Source: an uncultured Candidatus Melainabacteria bacterium
Lineage (GTDB): Bacteria; Cyanobacteriota; Vampirovibrionia; Gastranaerophilales; Gastranaerophilaceae
Direction: 5' to 3'
Length of the DNA stretch: 64,000 nt
NCBI GenBank assembly: GCA_934717855.1
Contig: CAKUZI010000006.1
Coordinates: 1-64,000 of the forward strand
The translations under genes and the position numbers were made by a program. Numbering within the stretch: the first letter of the stretch is position 1; the number at the start of each line of letters is the position of its first letter. Positions 42,633-51,133 of this stretch are shown in pieces. The notes under the pieces were generated by a model. The model saw only the letters and a program-made list of their open reading frames with translations, made no database searches and was not told the origin of the DNA.

Positions 42633-44522
42633 ATGAGTTTTTTGGATAAATTAAAAGATATATATAGACAAGTTTCTGAAGTAGAAAGTACAATTTACAA
42701 CGGGAAACAAGATTATTTAGAAATCTATGAACGTAATCTTCAATTAGAGCAAGAGATTAAAGAGCGCACGCATGAACTTAATATCGCAAATAAAAGAATG
42801 CTGACGTTACAACATATTTGGGACATGATGAATGCATCAAGACCGTTGCAGAGCGTTTTAGAGACTATTGTTAATAATATTCAGGGAGAACTCGGATATC
42901 TTCACTGTAACATAATTAAAAAATGTGAAGATGAAGCAGGTGTTTATTTATGTGTTTTAGCTCAATCTGATGATAGTTCTATAAAAAAAGTCGATACGCT
43001 TATAAAAGGTCCTATTCAAACAAAAAGACTTGTGTATGATGAAAATAGTATTTATGCAAAATCTGCTAAAGAAAAAGTAATTATGCAAACAACAGAAGTT
43101 GGCGAAACTTTAAAATCAGTTATTCCTGAAATTTCTGATGATATTGTTTATGAAATTAATACTGAGTATGCTTGTAAATCAATAATTACAGTACCTTTGT
43201 ATTCCAGAAATACTCATTATGGCTGGTTTAATGTTTTTTCTTCAAGAAAAGATATGACAAATGGAGAGACAGATTTCTTGACAATTTTTGCTCAACAAAT
43301 AGAAATGGCGATAACTATTGCAGGTTTGTTTGAAGAGGTTAAGGCGCAAGCTGTTACAGACGGCTTGACTGGGCTTTATAATAGAAGATACTTTGAAGAA
43401 TATCTTAAAAAAGAAGTTACTCGTGCACTGCGCCAACAACAAGCATTCAGTATTGTTGGATTAGATTTAGATCATTTGAAACAAATTAATGACAAATATG
43501 GGCATGCATACGGTGATTTAGCGATTAAAACTGTTGCAAATGTTTTGAAAAAAAATGCTCGTTCGATTGATACCGCTGCTCGTATGGGTGGAGAAGAGTT
43601 TAACGTAATTCTTCCGGGAGTTGATTCTAAAGGAGCGATGATTGCTGCGGAAAGAATTCGAAAAGCCCTTGAAAGTGAACAACTGGACACAATTGGTCAT
43701 GTTACTGCAAGTATCGGTGTTGCAACATTTTTAGAACATTCTGATAATATTGAAGATATTCTTGAACTTACCGACCAAGCAATGTATCAGTCAAAACGTA
43801 ATGGGCGTAATCAAGTTACTTTGGCAAAACCTATTAATGAAACAAGCTGGCAAGAAATTGCAGTGAACACTTTTATGGATATTTTGTCAAAACACAATAT
43901 TCCTTTGAGTTCAGATATTACAGAAAATCTTAAAAATAAACTTAAAACAGATGAAGTTCCTAAAGATGCACTTTATTCTGTTGCGGATATGTTGACTCAA
44001 ACCTACAATCCTCTTCATCATTCAGGAGTTGTGAAATCAAAAGTGCAACTGGCAGTCAGTCTTGCAAAACGTTTTGATTTACCGAAAGATGATATTGATA
44101 AACTTAGGATTGCAATGCTTTTGTATGATATTGGTAATTTGATGCTTCCGACAGAACTTCTTCAGAAAAAAACGCCATTAACAGAAGAAGAACGCAATCA
44201 TATCAAAGAACATCCGATTATCGCTGCTAGAGAAATTTTGAAACCAATAAGCTATATTCAAGATGTTATTCCAATAATTGAACATCATCACGAAAATTGG
44301 GACGGTTCAGGTTATCCTGCAAAAATCTCTAAAGAAGAAATTCCTATGACTTCGCAAATAATTTTGATAATAGATGCATATTTTGCGTTGACAGAACCAA
44401 GAACATATAGAGCAGAATTAACCCCGAAACAAGCAATAGAACTAATTAAGCAGGATGCGGGCAAAAAATGGAATTCCACTTTGGTAGAAGAATTTATTTC
44501 ACTAATTGACCACGATATATAA
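42633..44522 (+). CDS. GAF-GGDEF-HD-GYP protein with altered HD dyad
   Basis: 629 residues. An N-terminal coiled coil (about 1-60) and a GAF-like domain (about 65-230) are followed by GGDEF (about 240-405) with an intact GGEEF active site and an RSID inhibitory I-site five residues before it. An HD-GYP-type domain (about 420-629) follows. In the HD-GYP domain the usual HDIGK is YDIGN, while HHENWDGSGYP is intact. It should synthesise cyclic di-GMP; phosphodiesterase activity is doubtful. Its stop overlaps the thiL start (TAATG). Confidence 0.9.
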   Translation: MSFLDKLKDIYRQVSEVESTIYNGKQDYLEIYERNLQLEQEIKERTHELNIANKRMLTLQHIWDMMNASRPLQSVLETIVNNIQGELGYLHCNIIKKCEDEAGVYLCVLAQSDDSSIKKVDTLIKGPIQTKRLVYDENSIYAKSAKEKVIMQTTEVGETLKSVIPEISDDIVYEINTEYACKSIITVPLYSRNTHYGWFNVFSSRKDMTNGETDFLTIFAQQIEMAITIAGLFEEVKAQAVTDGLTGLYNRRYFEEYLKKEVTRALRQQQAFSIVGLDLDHLKQINDKYGHAYGDLAIKTVANVLKKNARSIDTAARMGGEEFNVILPGVDSKGAMIAAERIRKALESEQLDTIGHVTASIGVATFLEHSDNIEDILELTDQAMYQSKRNGRNQVTLAKPINETSWQEIAVNTFMDILSKHNIPLSSDITENLKNKLKTDEVPKDALYSVADMLTQTYNPLHHSGVVKSKVQLAVSLAKRFDLPKDDIDKLRIAMLLYDIGNLMLPTELLQKKTPLTEEERNHIKEHPIIAAREILKPISYIQDVIPIIEHHHENWDGSGYPAKISKEEIPMTSQIILIIDAYFALTEPRTYRAELTPKQAIELIKQDAGKKWNSTLVEEFISLIDHDI

Positions 44523-45424
44523 TGAACGAAAAAGAATTAATTAAAATTATAAAAACAACTTTAAATTCTGAATACATAGGCGATGATTGTGCGTATTTAG
44601 AGGATTTAGGGATTGTTGTATCTCAAGATAGTCTTGTAGAAGATGTTCATTTTAAGTTAGAGTTTATAACGCCGTTTCAGCTTGGCTATAAGTCTGTAAT
44701 GGTTAATATCAGTGATATCTGTGCTTCCGGAGCTGAACCAAAATATTTGACAATTGCTCTGTCTTTGCCAAATTATGTAGACGAAAAATTTGTTGAAGAA
44801 TTTTATAAAGGCGCAAAAGAGGCGTCAGGCGATGTAAAAATTGTTGGTGGAGATTTGACAGGTGGAGAAAAAGTTTTTATTTCAGTAACTGCCATTGGAG
44901 CGACAAAAAATAGAAAAATATCATCCAGAAGTAATGCAAAAGTCGGTTATAAAATACTAGTTTCCGGAGAACATGGTAATAGTGCAACCGGTTTGAAAAT
45001 GTTGTTGAATGGGAGCAAGTTAGAGCAAAGTTCAAAGTTTATAAAAGCTCATCTTATGCCTGTTGCGCAAAGAAAATTTTCTCAAAAAATTGCAACACAA
45101 ATAACAGAAAATTATGCAATGATGGACACTTCAGACGGTTTGGCTGATGCTTTAATTCAAATTGCAAAGGCAAGTAAAGTTAGGGTGAAAATTAATACTT
45201 CTAAAATTCCACATGACAAAAATGTTGATATGCAAACTGTTTTGTATGGCGGAGAAGATTATCAGCTTGTTGTGGCTGTGCCAAAAGATTTTTTACCACA
45301 GGATACAGATTTAATAGAAATTGGTGAAATTACAGACGGGGATATTGGGTTAGAACTTGATGGAGAATTTTACCAAGATATTGATGACAAATTATTTAAC
45401 CATTTTAGGGAGCAAAATAAATGA
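44522..45424 (+). CDS. thiL: Thiamine-monophosphate kinase
   Basis: Last step of thiamine diphosphate synthesis. 300 residues of the PurM/AIR-synthetase fold: the early IGDDCAYLE acidic motif, SQDSLVEDVHF, the GYKSVMVNISDICASGAEP block, VGGDLTGG and MMDTSDGLADAL. One-base overlap with the GGDEF gene and ATGA overlap with ispD place it in the operon. Confidence 0.94.
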   Translation: MNEKELIKIIKTTLNSEYIGDDCAYLEDLGIVVSQDSLVEDVHFKLEFITPFQLGYKSVMVNISDICASGAEPKYLTIALSLPNYVDEKFVEEFYKGAKEASGDVKIVGGDLTGGEKVFISVTAIGATKNRKISSRSNAKVGYKILVSGEHGNSATGLKMLLNGSKLEQSSKFIKAHLMPVAQRKFSQKIATQITENYAMMDTSDGLADALIQIAKASKVRVKINTSKIPHDKNVDMQTVLYGGEDYQLVVAVPKDFLPQDTDLIEIGEITDGDIGLELDGEFYQDIDDKLFNHFREQNK

Positions 45425-46077
45425 ACTTTAAAGTAAATGCAATAATTCCGGCAGGAGGAACCTCATCCAGATTTGGAAATAAAAACAAACTGTTAGAAAA
45501 AATAAACGAAAAAGAGGTTATAAAATATACGGTTGAGGCTTTTGAGGCTTCAAATGTTTGTAAAATTATAATTTGTGCGAATGTTGCAATTATGGATGAT
45601 TTAAAAGAAATTCTAAAAGATTGCAAAAAGGTTCAAATTATTGAGGGTGGAGCAACTAGACAAGCTTCTGTTTTTAATGGATTGAAAGCCGATGAATGTG
45701 ATTATGTTTTAATTCATGATGGTGCAAGACCAATGATTACAACAGATTTAATAAATTTGGCGATAGATGAAGTTGTAACCAAAAAAGCTTTGACAGTTGC
45801 AACAAAAACGGTTGATACCATAAAAGAAGTTCAGGATGGAAAAATTATCAGAACAATTGATCGTTCGAAATTATACAACACACAAACTCCACAAGCATTT
45901 CAATATGATTTGATAAAAAATGCACATATAAAATTGTTTGGACAAAGTTATACGGATGACGCAGGTATGCTTGAAGAACTGGGACAAACAGTCTATATTT
46001 TAAACGGAAGTTATAAAAATATAAAAATTACAACTCAAAATGATATTGAAATTGCTAAAGTTTACTTGAATAATTAG
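45421..46077 (+). CDS. ispD: 2-C-methyl-D-erythritol 4-phosphate cytidylyltransferase
   Basis: MEP-pathway isoprenoid synthesis. 218 residues with N-terminal IIPAGGTSSRFG nucleotide-binding loop, VEGGATRQASVFNGL-type motif (IEGGATRQ), VLIHDGARPMI and the late QTPQAFQYDLI and DDAGMLE motifs. The start overlaps the thiL stop by 4 bp (ATGA). It ends immediately next to the convergent 232-aa gene. Confidence 0.95.
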   Translation: MNFKVNAIIPAGGTSSRFGNKNKLLEKINEKEVIKYTVEAFEASNVCKIIICANVAIMDDLKEILKDCKKVQIIEGGATRQASVFNGLKADECDYVLIHDGARPMITTDLINLAIDEVVTKKALTVATKTVDTIKEVQDGKIIRTIDRSKLYNTQTPQAFQYDLIKNAHIKLFGQSYTDDAGMLEELGQTVYILNGSYKNIKITTQNDIEIAKVYLNN

Positions 46078-46776
46078 TTATACACTGGCTCCGCCATCTT
46101 GCATTTTTTCGAGAACTTTTTTGGAACCGTCTTTTTGCTTTGCAAGGTCAAGAGCAAAAGTCGTAGCTTCTTGATCTCTAGCAATAGCTTCTTTCAATCC
46201 TGTCATTTCATCAAGTGTTAAGTTTGAAAGAATTGCACCATCAGAATTTAAATAAATTTTAAAAATCTTTTGTGACATAAAATCAAATCCTGGAAGTTTC
46301 ATTTGTAATGCGTACCATTTATAAAATTGGTGAGCCATATAATAAGGATCAATTTGACCGTTACGCATTATAAACATTGGCTTTGATTTTAGAGAAAATC
46401 CTGAGTTTGTAATTGTGTTTATATAAAGAGCTTCAATTCCCTCGAGAGATGTAATTAAACCCTCTTCTTCCTTAATAACAGCGAGGATTTTATCAGCGTT
46501 TTCAAGTCTGATTACTTTAGTTCCTTTGCTTTCAATATATGACAAAAGCTTGGTAATATCATTATTACAACTTTTTATAATATCAGATACATTTTTCAAA
46601 ACTAAGTCTTTATTCTTTTCGGTTTCTGCGCTGAGGGTCATTGTCACCCCTTTAGAAACAACTGTTTTGGAAGTTGAATTTGAACTGGATGTTTTTAAAT
46701 GTCTGCTAAGTTTTTTTGTTAAGGCTTTTTCTTGCTTTTCCAAGAAAAAATATATTACTCTTTGAAAAATGTTCAT
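46078..46776 (-). CDS. Uncharacterised 232-aa protein
   Basis: Not recognised. The N-terminus (MNIFQRVIYFFLEKQEKALTKK) is amphipathic and may bind membrane; a Ser/Thr linker and a mixed alpha/beta region follow (VLKNVSDIIKSCNNDITKLLS; LYINTITNSGF; KPMFIMRNG). The start at 46776 is set by a TTGCCA-17-TATACT promoter ending 6 nt before it (46811-46783); no Shine-Dalgarno. Divergent from dnaJ. Confidence 0.65.
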   Translation of the reverse strand: MNIFQRVIYFFLEKQEKALTKKLSRHLKTSSSNSTSKTVVSKGVTMTLSAETEKNKDLVLKNVSDIIKSCNNDITKLLSYIESKGTKVIRLENADKILAVIKEEEGLITSLEGIEALYINTITNSGFSLKSKPMFIMRNGQIDPYYMAHQFYKWYALQMKLPGFDFMSQKIFKIYLNSDGAILSNLTLDEMTGLKEAIARDQEATTFALDLAKQKDGSKKVLEKMQDGGASV

Positions 46777-46782
46777 AAAAAT

Positions 46783-46811
46783 AGTATATATTATATTTGA
46801 ATTTATGGCAA
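46783..46811 (-). promoter_or_regulatory. Promoter of the 232-aa gene, leaderless spacing
   Basis: Read on the - strand: TTGCCA (46811-46806), 17 nt, TATACT (46788-46783), 6 nt, ATG. Confidence 0.65.
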
Positions 46812-46894
46812 TCATATAAATTCATTAAAAAATCATTAATTATATAAGGTTTTTGTATTTTTTATATTATTATATGATTAGGAGATAACAAACT

Positions 46895-47947
46895 ATGGAA
46901 TACAAAGATTACTATGAAACGCTTGGTGTAAAACGAGATGCTACAGATGCTGAAATTAAATCAGCATACAGAAAACTTGCTCGTAAGTATCACCCGGATG
47001 TAAATAAGACAAAAGAAGCAGAAAGCAAATTTAAAGATATAAATGAAGCTTATGAAGTATTGGGCGACAAACAAAAACGTCAAAGATACGACAGCTTAGG
47101 TGCAAATTGGCAGGGCGGTCAAAACTATACACCACCTCCTGGATTTGAACAATTCGGATTTGGAGGAGGTCAAGGCGGTTATCAAAGCTTTAACTTTAAC
47201 GGTCAAGATATGGGCGGTTTTTCAGACTTCTTTAGTTCATTATTTGGTGACATGATGGGCGGAGGTGCTCGAGGCGGTGCTCAAGGAATGAACTTTGGTG
47301 GTTTTGATTTTGGTGGTGCACAGGGCGCAGGTCAAAGAACTTCTTCAAGAAGACGTGCTTCTCAAGAGCCAAAGGCTGAAAATCTTGATGTAACAATGAA
47401 TTTGAATATTACAATAAAAGACTTGTTTGATAAAAAGCCAATTAACGTAAAATTCAATAATATTGAACGTTGTACAAAATGTTCCGGAAACGGAGGTTAC
47501 TGCTCTGAATGTGGAGGAACAGGTTTTAAGTCAGAACCAAAATCAATAAAAGTCAAATTGCCGTCTGATGTTACTGAGGGACAGAAACTTCGTATTAAAG
47601 GCGAGGGAAAAATTGATGCTTATGGACGTAAGGGCGATCTGTTCTTAATTATAAATATTAAAGATAAAGATTACGAAGTAAACGGTTCTGATTTAACTAA
47701 AGAAATCGAGATAACTCCTCCAGAAGCTGTTTTGGGTTGTAAAAAAGATATTGAAACTCTTCATGGCAAAATTGGAATTAAAATTCCACCAAAAACCTCA
47801 TCCGGTCAGGCTTTAAGATTAAAAGATTTGGGCTTGCCTAAGAAGGGTGGAGGCTATGGAAATCTTAATGCAAAAATAAAAATCGTAATACCTAAAAATC
47901 TTACAGATAAACAAATTGAGCTATACAAAAAATTAGCCGAGTTATAA
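46895..47947 (+). CDS. DnaJ-family co-chaperone with reduced zinc domain
   Basis: 350 residues. J-domain (about 1-70) with HPDVN (residues 32-36), then a long Gly/Phe-rich region (about 75-155) and a peptide-binding beta-sandwich region (about 165-345). Between them are only two CxxC modules (CTKCSGNGGYCSECGGTG) where canonical DnaJ has four CxxCxGxG repeats, so at most one zinc ion can bind. It stimulates a DnaK partner not present here. TAGGAGAT precedes the ATG. Confidence 0.9.
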   Translation: MEYKDYYETLGVKRDATDAEIKSAYRKLARKYHPDVNKTKEAESKFKDINEAYEVLGDKQKRQRYDSLGANWQGGQNYTPPPGFEQFGFGGGQGGYQSFNFNGQDMGGFSDFFSSLFGDMMGGGARGGAQGMNFGGFDFGGAQGAGQRTSSRRRASQEPKAENLDVTMNLNITIKDLFDKKPINVKFNNIERCTKCSGNGGYCSECGGTGFKSEPKSIKVKLPSDVTEGQKLRIKGEGKIDAYGRKGDLFLIINIKDKDYEVNGSDLTKEIEITPPEAVLGCKKDIETLHGKIGIKIPPKTSSGQALRLKDLGLPKKGGGYGNLNAKIKIVIPKNLTDKQIELYKKLAEL

Positions 47948-47966
47948 AACTAAATAAATTGTTGAC

Positions 47967-48010
47967 AATATCCCTCTTTATGTAGACAATAATAGCAAAA
48001 GGGGGATATT
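47967..48010 (+). promoter_or_regulatory. Inverted repeat overlapping the gcvT ribosome binding site
   Basis: AATATCCCTCTTT (47967-47979) is complementary over 13 positions (one G-U) to the segment 47998-48010 that contains the AGGGGGA Shine-Dalgarno. If transcribed it could mask the site; a TTGACA overlaps its left arm, so it may instead be a DNA operator. Confidence 0.5.
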
Positions 48011-48012
48011 TT

Positions 48013-49116
48013 ATGACTAAAGAAACTTTTTTGCACGATAAACACGTTAAATTGGGAGCTAAGATGGTGGATTTTGCCGGATGGCATATGCCTGTTCAGT
48101 ATACATCCATTATAGAAGAACATAAAACCGTAAGAGAAAAGGTTGGCCTATTTGACGTTTCTCATATGGGAGAAGTTTTTGTTACCGGCAAAGAAGCTAT
48201 GGAATTTTTAAATAGTATTGTCCCTCAGAATATTTCTAAATTAGACTACGAAAAAGCTGTATATTGTCAACTTCCAAATAAAAATGGCGGGCTAATAGAT
48301 GATTTAATAATATATAAACTGGGTATTTTAGAATATTTGGTAATTTGTAATGCGTCAAGAATTGATGAAGATTTAAACTGGATGGTTCGCAACAGCAAAG
48401 GTTTTGACGTAAAAATAGACAACCAATCTCATAATTATTCTCTTTTGGCGATTCAAGGCCCTCTTGCAGATAAATTATTGAGAAAAATGGGGTTAGATAC
48501 AAATCAAGAATCATTTACAATTAAGGTTACAAAAGTTGCAGGAGTAAAAGTTTTGGCTTCTCGTACTGGGTATACCGGAGAGGACGGATATGAAGTTCTT
48601 GTTGAAAATAAGCACTCAGAATATCTTTGGGACAAAATTCTTGAAGATGGAGAAGAATTTGGAATTAAGCCAATCGGACTTGGCGCAAGAGATACTTTGA
48701 GATTGGAAGCCGGACTTCATTTGTATGGTAATGATTTAGATGAAAATACAACCCCTATTGAAGCCGGTTTAAGTTGGTCTGTTCCAAAAGATAAGGAAGT
48801 TGATTATAACGGAAAAAATGTTATTATGGAACAAATTAAAAATGGAACAAGTAAAAAACTTGTTGGCTTAAAAATGCTTGACAAATCTATTGCTCGTCAT
48901 GAGTATGAGGTTTATAAAGATGGCGAAAAAATTGGCGTTGTTACAAGTGGAGGTCCATCTCCAATATTAGGTGCAAATATTGCACTTGCATATGTTAAAA
49001 ATGATAAAGATATTTGCACAGGAAGTACTGTTCAGGTTATGATAAGAGAAAAACTTCACGATGCCGAAATCGTAAAACGACCATTTATTACAAAAAGAAA
49101 TAAAATTAAGTTATAA
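48013..49116 (+). CDS. gcvT: Glycine cleavage system T protein (aminomethyltransferase)
   Basis: Transfers the methylene of the H-protein-bound intermediate to tetrahydrofolate. 367 residues with the N-terminal HVKLGAKMVDFAGWHMPVQY block, the FDVSHMGEV folate loop, RTGYTGEDGYEV and LGARDTLRLEAGLHLYG. First gene of gcvT-gcvH-gcvPA; strong AGGGGGA ribosome binding site. Confidence 0.97.
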   Translation: MTKETFLHDKHVKLGAKMVDFAGWHMPVQYTSIIEEHKTVREKVGLFDVSHMGEVFVTGKEAMEFLNSIVPQNISKLDYEKAVYCQLPNKNGGLIDDLIIYKLGILEYLVICNASRIDEDLNWMVRNSKGFDVKIDNQSHNYSLLAIQGPLADKLLRKMGLDTNQESFTIKVTKVAGVKVLASRTGYTGEDGYEVLVENKHSEYLWDKILEDGEEFGIKPIGLGARDTLRLEAGLHLYGNDLDENTTPIEAGLSWSVPKDKEVDYNGKNVIMEQIKNGTSKKLVGLKMLDKSIARHEYEVYKDGEKIGVVTSGGPSPILGANIALAYVKNDKDICTGSTVQVMIREKLHDAEIVKRPFITKRNKIKL

Positions 49117-49135
49117 AATATAAAAGGAGAAATTA

Positions 49136-49519
49136 ATGAGTATTACTGAGAAAATTTTATGTTCAAAATCTCACGAATTTTTATTAGACAATGGTGATAA
49201 TACGTTTACTATTGGTTTGACAGATTATGCGGTAGACCAATTAGGCGATATTGTATTTTTAGAATTACCGGAAGTTGGTGCAGAATTTAAAAAAGGTGAA
49301 ACTTTTGCAACTATAGAATCTGTAAAAGCTGCTTCTGAAATTTATATGCCTATTAGCGGTAAAATTTTGGAAATTAATGAAGACGCAGTTAATGCTCCAG
49401 AAATTTTAAATGAAGACAGTTATGAAAAAGGCTGGCTTGTTAAAGTTGAAGCAACAGGTGATATTTCAGAACAAAATGACCTTTTGGAATATGAAGATTA
49501 TAAAGAAGAATTGGAATAA
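49136..49519 (+). CDS. gcvH: Glycine cleavage system H protein
   Basis: Lipoyl carrier shuttling the aminomethyl group. 127 residues of standard length, with the lipoylated Lys in ATIESVKAASEIYMP and the VEFLELPEVG-like strand (IVFLELPEVG). AAAAGGAGA lies 7 nt upstream. Spacing of 19 nt after gcvT and 3 nt before gcvPA. Confidence 0.97.
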   Translation: MSITEKILCSKSHEFLLDNGDNTFTIGLTDYAVDQLGDIVFLELPEVGAEFKKGETFATIESVKAASEIYMPISGKILEINEDAVNAPEILNEDSYEKGWLVKVEATGDISEQNDLLEYEDYKEELE

Positions 49520-49522
49520 CTT

Positions 49523-50761
49523 ATGAAAAACTTTTTAGTACATACTGACGAAGTAAAACAAGAAATGCTTGATAGTATTGGTGTTGCGACAATTGAAGAT
49601 TTGTTTAAGCAAATTCCAGAACAGGCAAGAATGGAAAAACTTGATTTGGGCAAAGCCTTGAGTGAGGCTGAAACTCAAAGAGTCGTTAAAAACTTGGCGA
49701 AAAAGAATAATACAGATTATATTTCTTTTTTAGGTGCAGGTACTTATAACAAGTTTATTCCGGCTTGTATTTCTCAAGTTGCAAATCGCTTTGAATTTTT
49801 GACAGCTTACACTCCGTATCAACCGGAAATCTCTCAAGGAACACTTCAAATTATGTACGAATTTCAGACCATGATTTGCAGAATTACAGGCATGGATATT
49901 TCAAATGCGACAATGTATGATGTTGCAACAGCTTGTGCAGAAAGTTTGTTAATGGCTGTCAGAGTATCTAAAAAGAATAAAGTTCTTGTTTCAAATAAGC
50001 TTAATCCTGAGTATATTGACGTAATAAAAACATACTGTTGGGCAAATGAAATTGAGCTTGAATTGTTTGACATTATCCCAGAAAACACATCAGACTATGC
50101 GTGCGTATTAGTTCAAAATCCTGATTTTTATGGAGAAATCACAGAAGTTAATAAGCCGGATTGCTTGTTGATTGTATGCGTGGATGTTTCTTCATTAGGA
50201 ATATTAAAACCGCCTAGTGACGCGGATATTGTAGTTGGGGATGTTCAAACTCTGGGAATTCCAATGAGTTTTGGCGGGCCTCATGCCGGTTTTATGGCTT
50301 GTAAAGAAAAATTTATGAGACAACTTCCAGGGCGGCTGGCAGGAAGAACTGTTGATGCTGACGGCAATCCTGCATATTGTTTAACTATTCAAACTCGAGA
50401 ACAACATATTAAGAGAGAAAAAGCAACAAGTAATATCTGTTCAAACCAAGCATTGATAGGACTGTGCGCAACTTTGTATTTGACAGTGATGGGAGAGGAT
50501 GGTTTCCGCCAAGCAAGTTATTTATCTGGGAAAATGGCTCACAAATTATCAGAAAAACTTGCGGGAAAAGGAATTAAGACTTTAAACACTAATTACTTCA
50601 ATGAATTTGTCATTGAAGTTAAAAATGCGGATGAGTTTTTGACAAAACTCAAATCAAACGGCATTATTGGCGGACTAAAACTTTGCGATAATAAAATTCT
50701 TGTTGCAACAACAGAATTAACGACAGATGCAGATATTGATTTATATATACAGAATGTATAA
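49523..50761 (+). CDS. gcvPA: Glycine dehydrogenase (decarboxylating) subunit 1
   Basis: N-terminal half of the P protein in organisms with a split enzyme. 412 residues: FLGAGTYNKFIPA, YTPYQPEISQGTLQ, the GGPHAGFMACK block and LPGRLAGRTVDADG. The PLP-lysine lies in subunit 2, whose gene (gcvPB) is not in this window; the next feature is a repeat and tRNA-Val. Confidence 0.95.
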   Translation: MKNFLVHTDEVKQEMLDSIGVATIEDLFKQIPEQARMEKLDLGKALSEAETQRVVKNLAKKNNTDYISFLGAGTYNKFIPACISQVANRFEFLTAYTPYQPEISQGTLQIMYEFQTMICRITGMDISNATMYDVATACAESLLMAVRVSKKNKVLVSNKLNPEYIDVIKTYCWANEIELELFDIIPENTSDYACVLVQNPDFYGEITEVNKPDCLLIVCVDVSSLGILKPPSDADIVVGDVQTLGIPMSFGGPHAGFMACKEKFMRQLPGRLAGRTVDADGNPAYCLTIQTREQHIKREKATSNICSNQALIGLCATLYLTVMGEDGFRQASYLSGKMAHKLSEKLAGKGIKTLNTNYFNEFVIEVKNADEFLTKLKSNGIIGGLKLCDNKILVATTELTTDADIDLYIQNV

Positions 50762-50812
50762 TATTTGTTTTTTACAAAAAGCCAAAATTGTTGATAAAAT
50801 ATATTGTAGTCT

Positions 50813-50874
50813 CCCAATAACAATAAAAAAAGAGACCGTATAAAACAGCCTCTTTATTTGGGCGATACGTGACT
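50813..50874 (-). repeat. Partial duplicate of the tRNA-Val 3' end and terminator
   Basis: It repeats 50987-51052 with small indels: the terminator hairpin and the acceptor/T-stem 3' half of tRNA-Val, ending at GAGTC (GACT on the + strand), inside the T-loop. Confidence 0.85.
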
Positions 50875-50883
50875 CGCTTGCAT

Positions 50884-50904
50884 CGTAGGCGAACAACATG
50901 AGCC
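50884..50904. repeat. Core motif of the tRNA-flank element, tRNA-Val locus
   Basis: CGTAGGCGAACAACATGAGC lies 8 nt after the truncated GACTC, as at 27248. Between it and the true tRNA flank is an AT-rich 12-bp inverted repeat (ATAGTTTTTGTT, about 50938-50966). Confidence 0.75.
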
Positions 50905-50995
50905 GTACGAGGCAGGATACTCTTTAGGGTAGAACACTATAGTTTTTGTTAAACAAACAAAAACTATTGGTGAGAGTAACCATCGTCCAAATAAC

Positions 50996-51033
50996 AATAA
51001 AAAAAAAGAGACCGTATAAAAAACAGTCTCTTT
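50996..51033 (-). terminator. Terminator of tRNA-Val
   Basis: AAAGAGAC (51005-51012) and GTCTCTTT (51026-51033) form the stem, with nine T residues following on the - strand. Confidence 0.85.
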
Positions 51034-51036
51034 ATT

Positions 51037-51109
51037 TGGGCGATACGTGACTTGAACACGTGACCTCCACAACGTCAATGTGGCGCGCTACCAACTGTGC
51101 CAATCGCCC
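51037..51109 (-). tRNA. tRNA-Val (anticodon GAC)
   Basis: 73-nt cloverleaf on the - strand: acceptor GGGCGAT/ATCGCCC, D-loop AGTTGGTA, anticodon arm CCACA-TTGACGT-TGTGG, T-arm ACGTG-TTCAAGT-CACGT, discriminator A. CCA is not encoded. Confidence 0.95.
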
Positions 51110-51133
51110 GTTTCTTTATTGTAACATAAAGAA

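Noticed and set aside
47948..48012. Glycine riboswitch upstream of gcvT
   Set aside because: The gap is only 65 bp and lacks the conserved glycine aptamer motifs.
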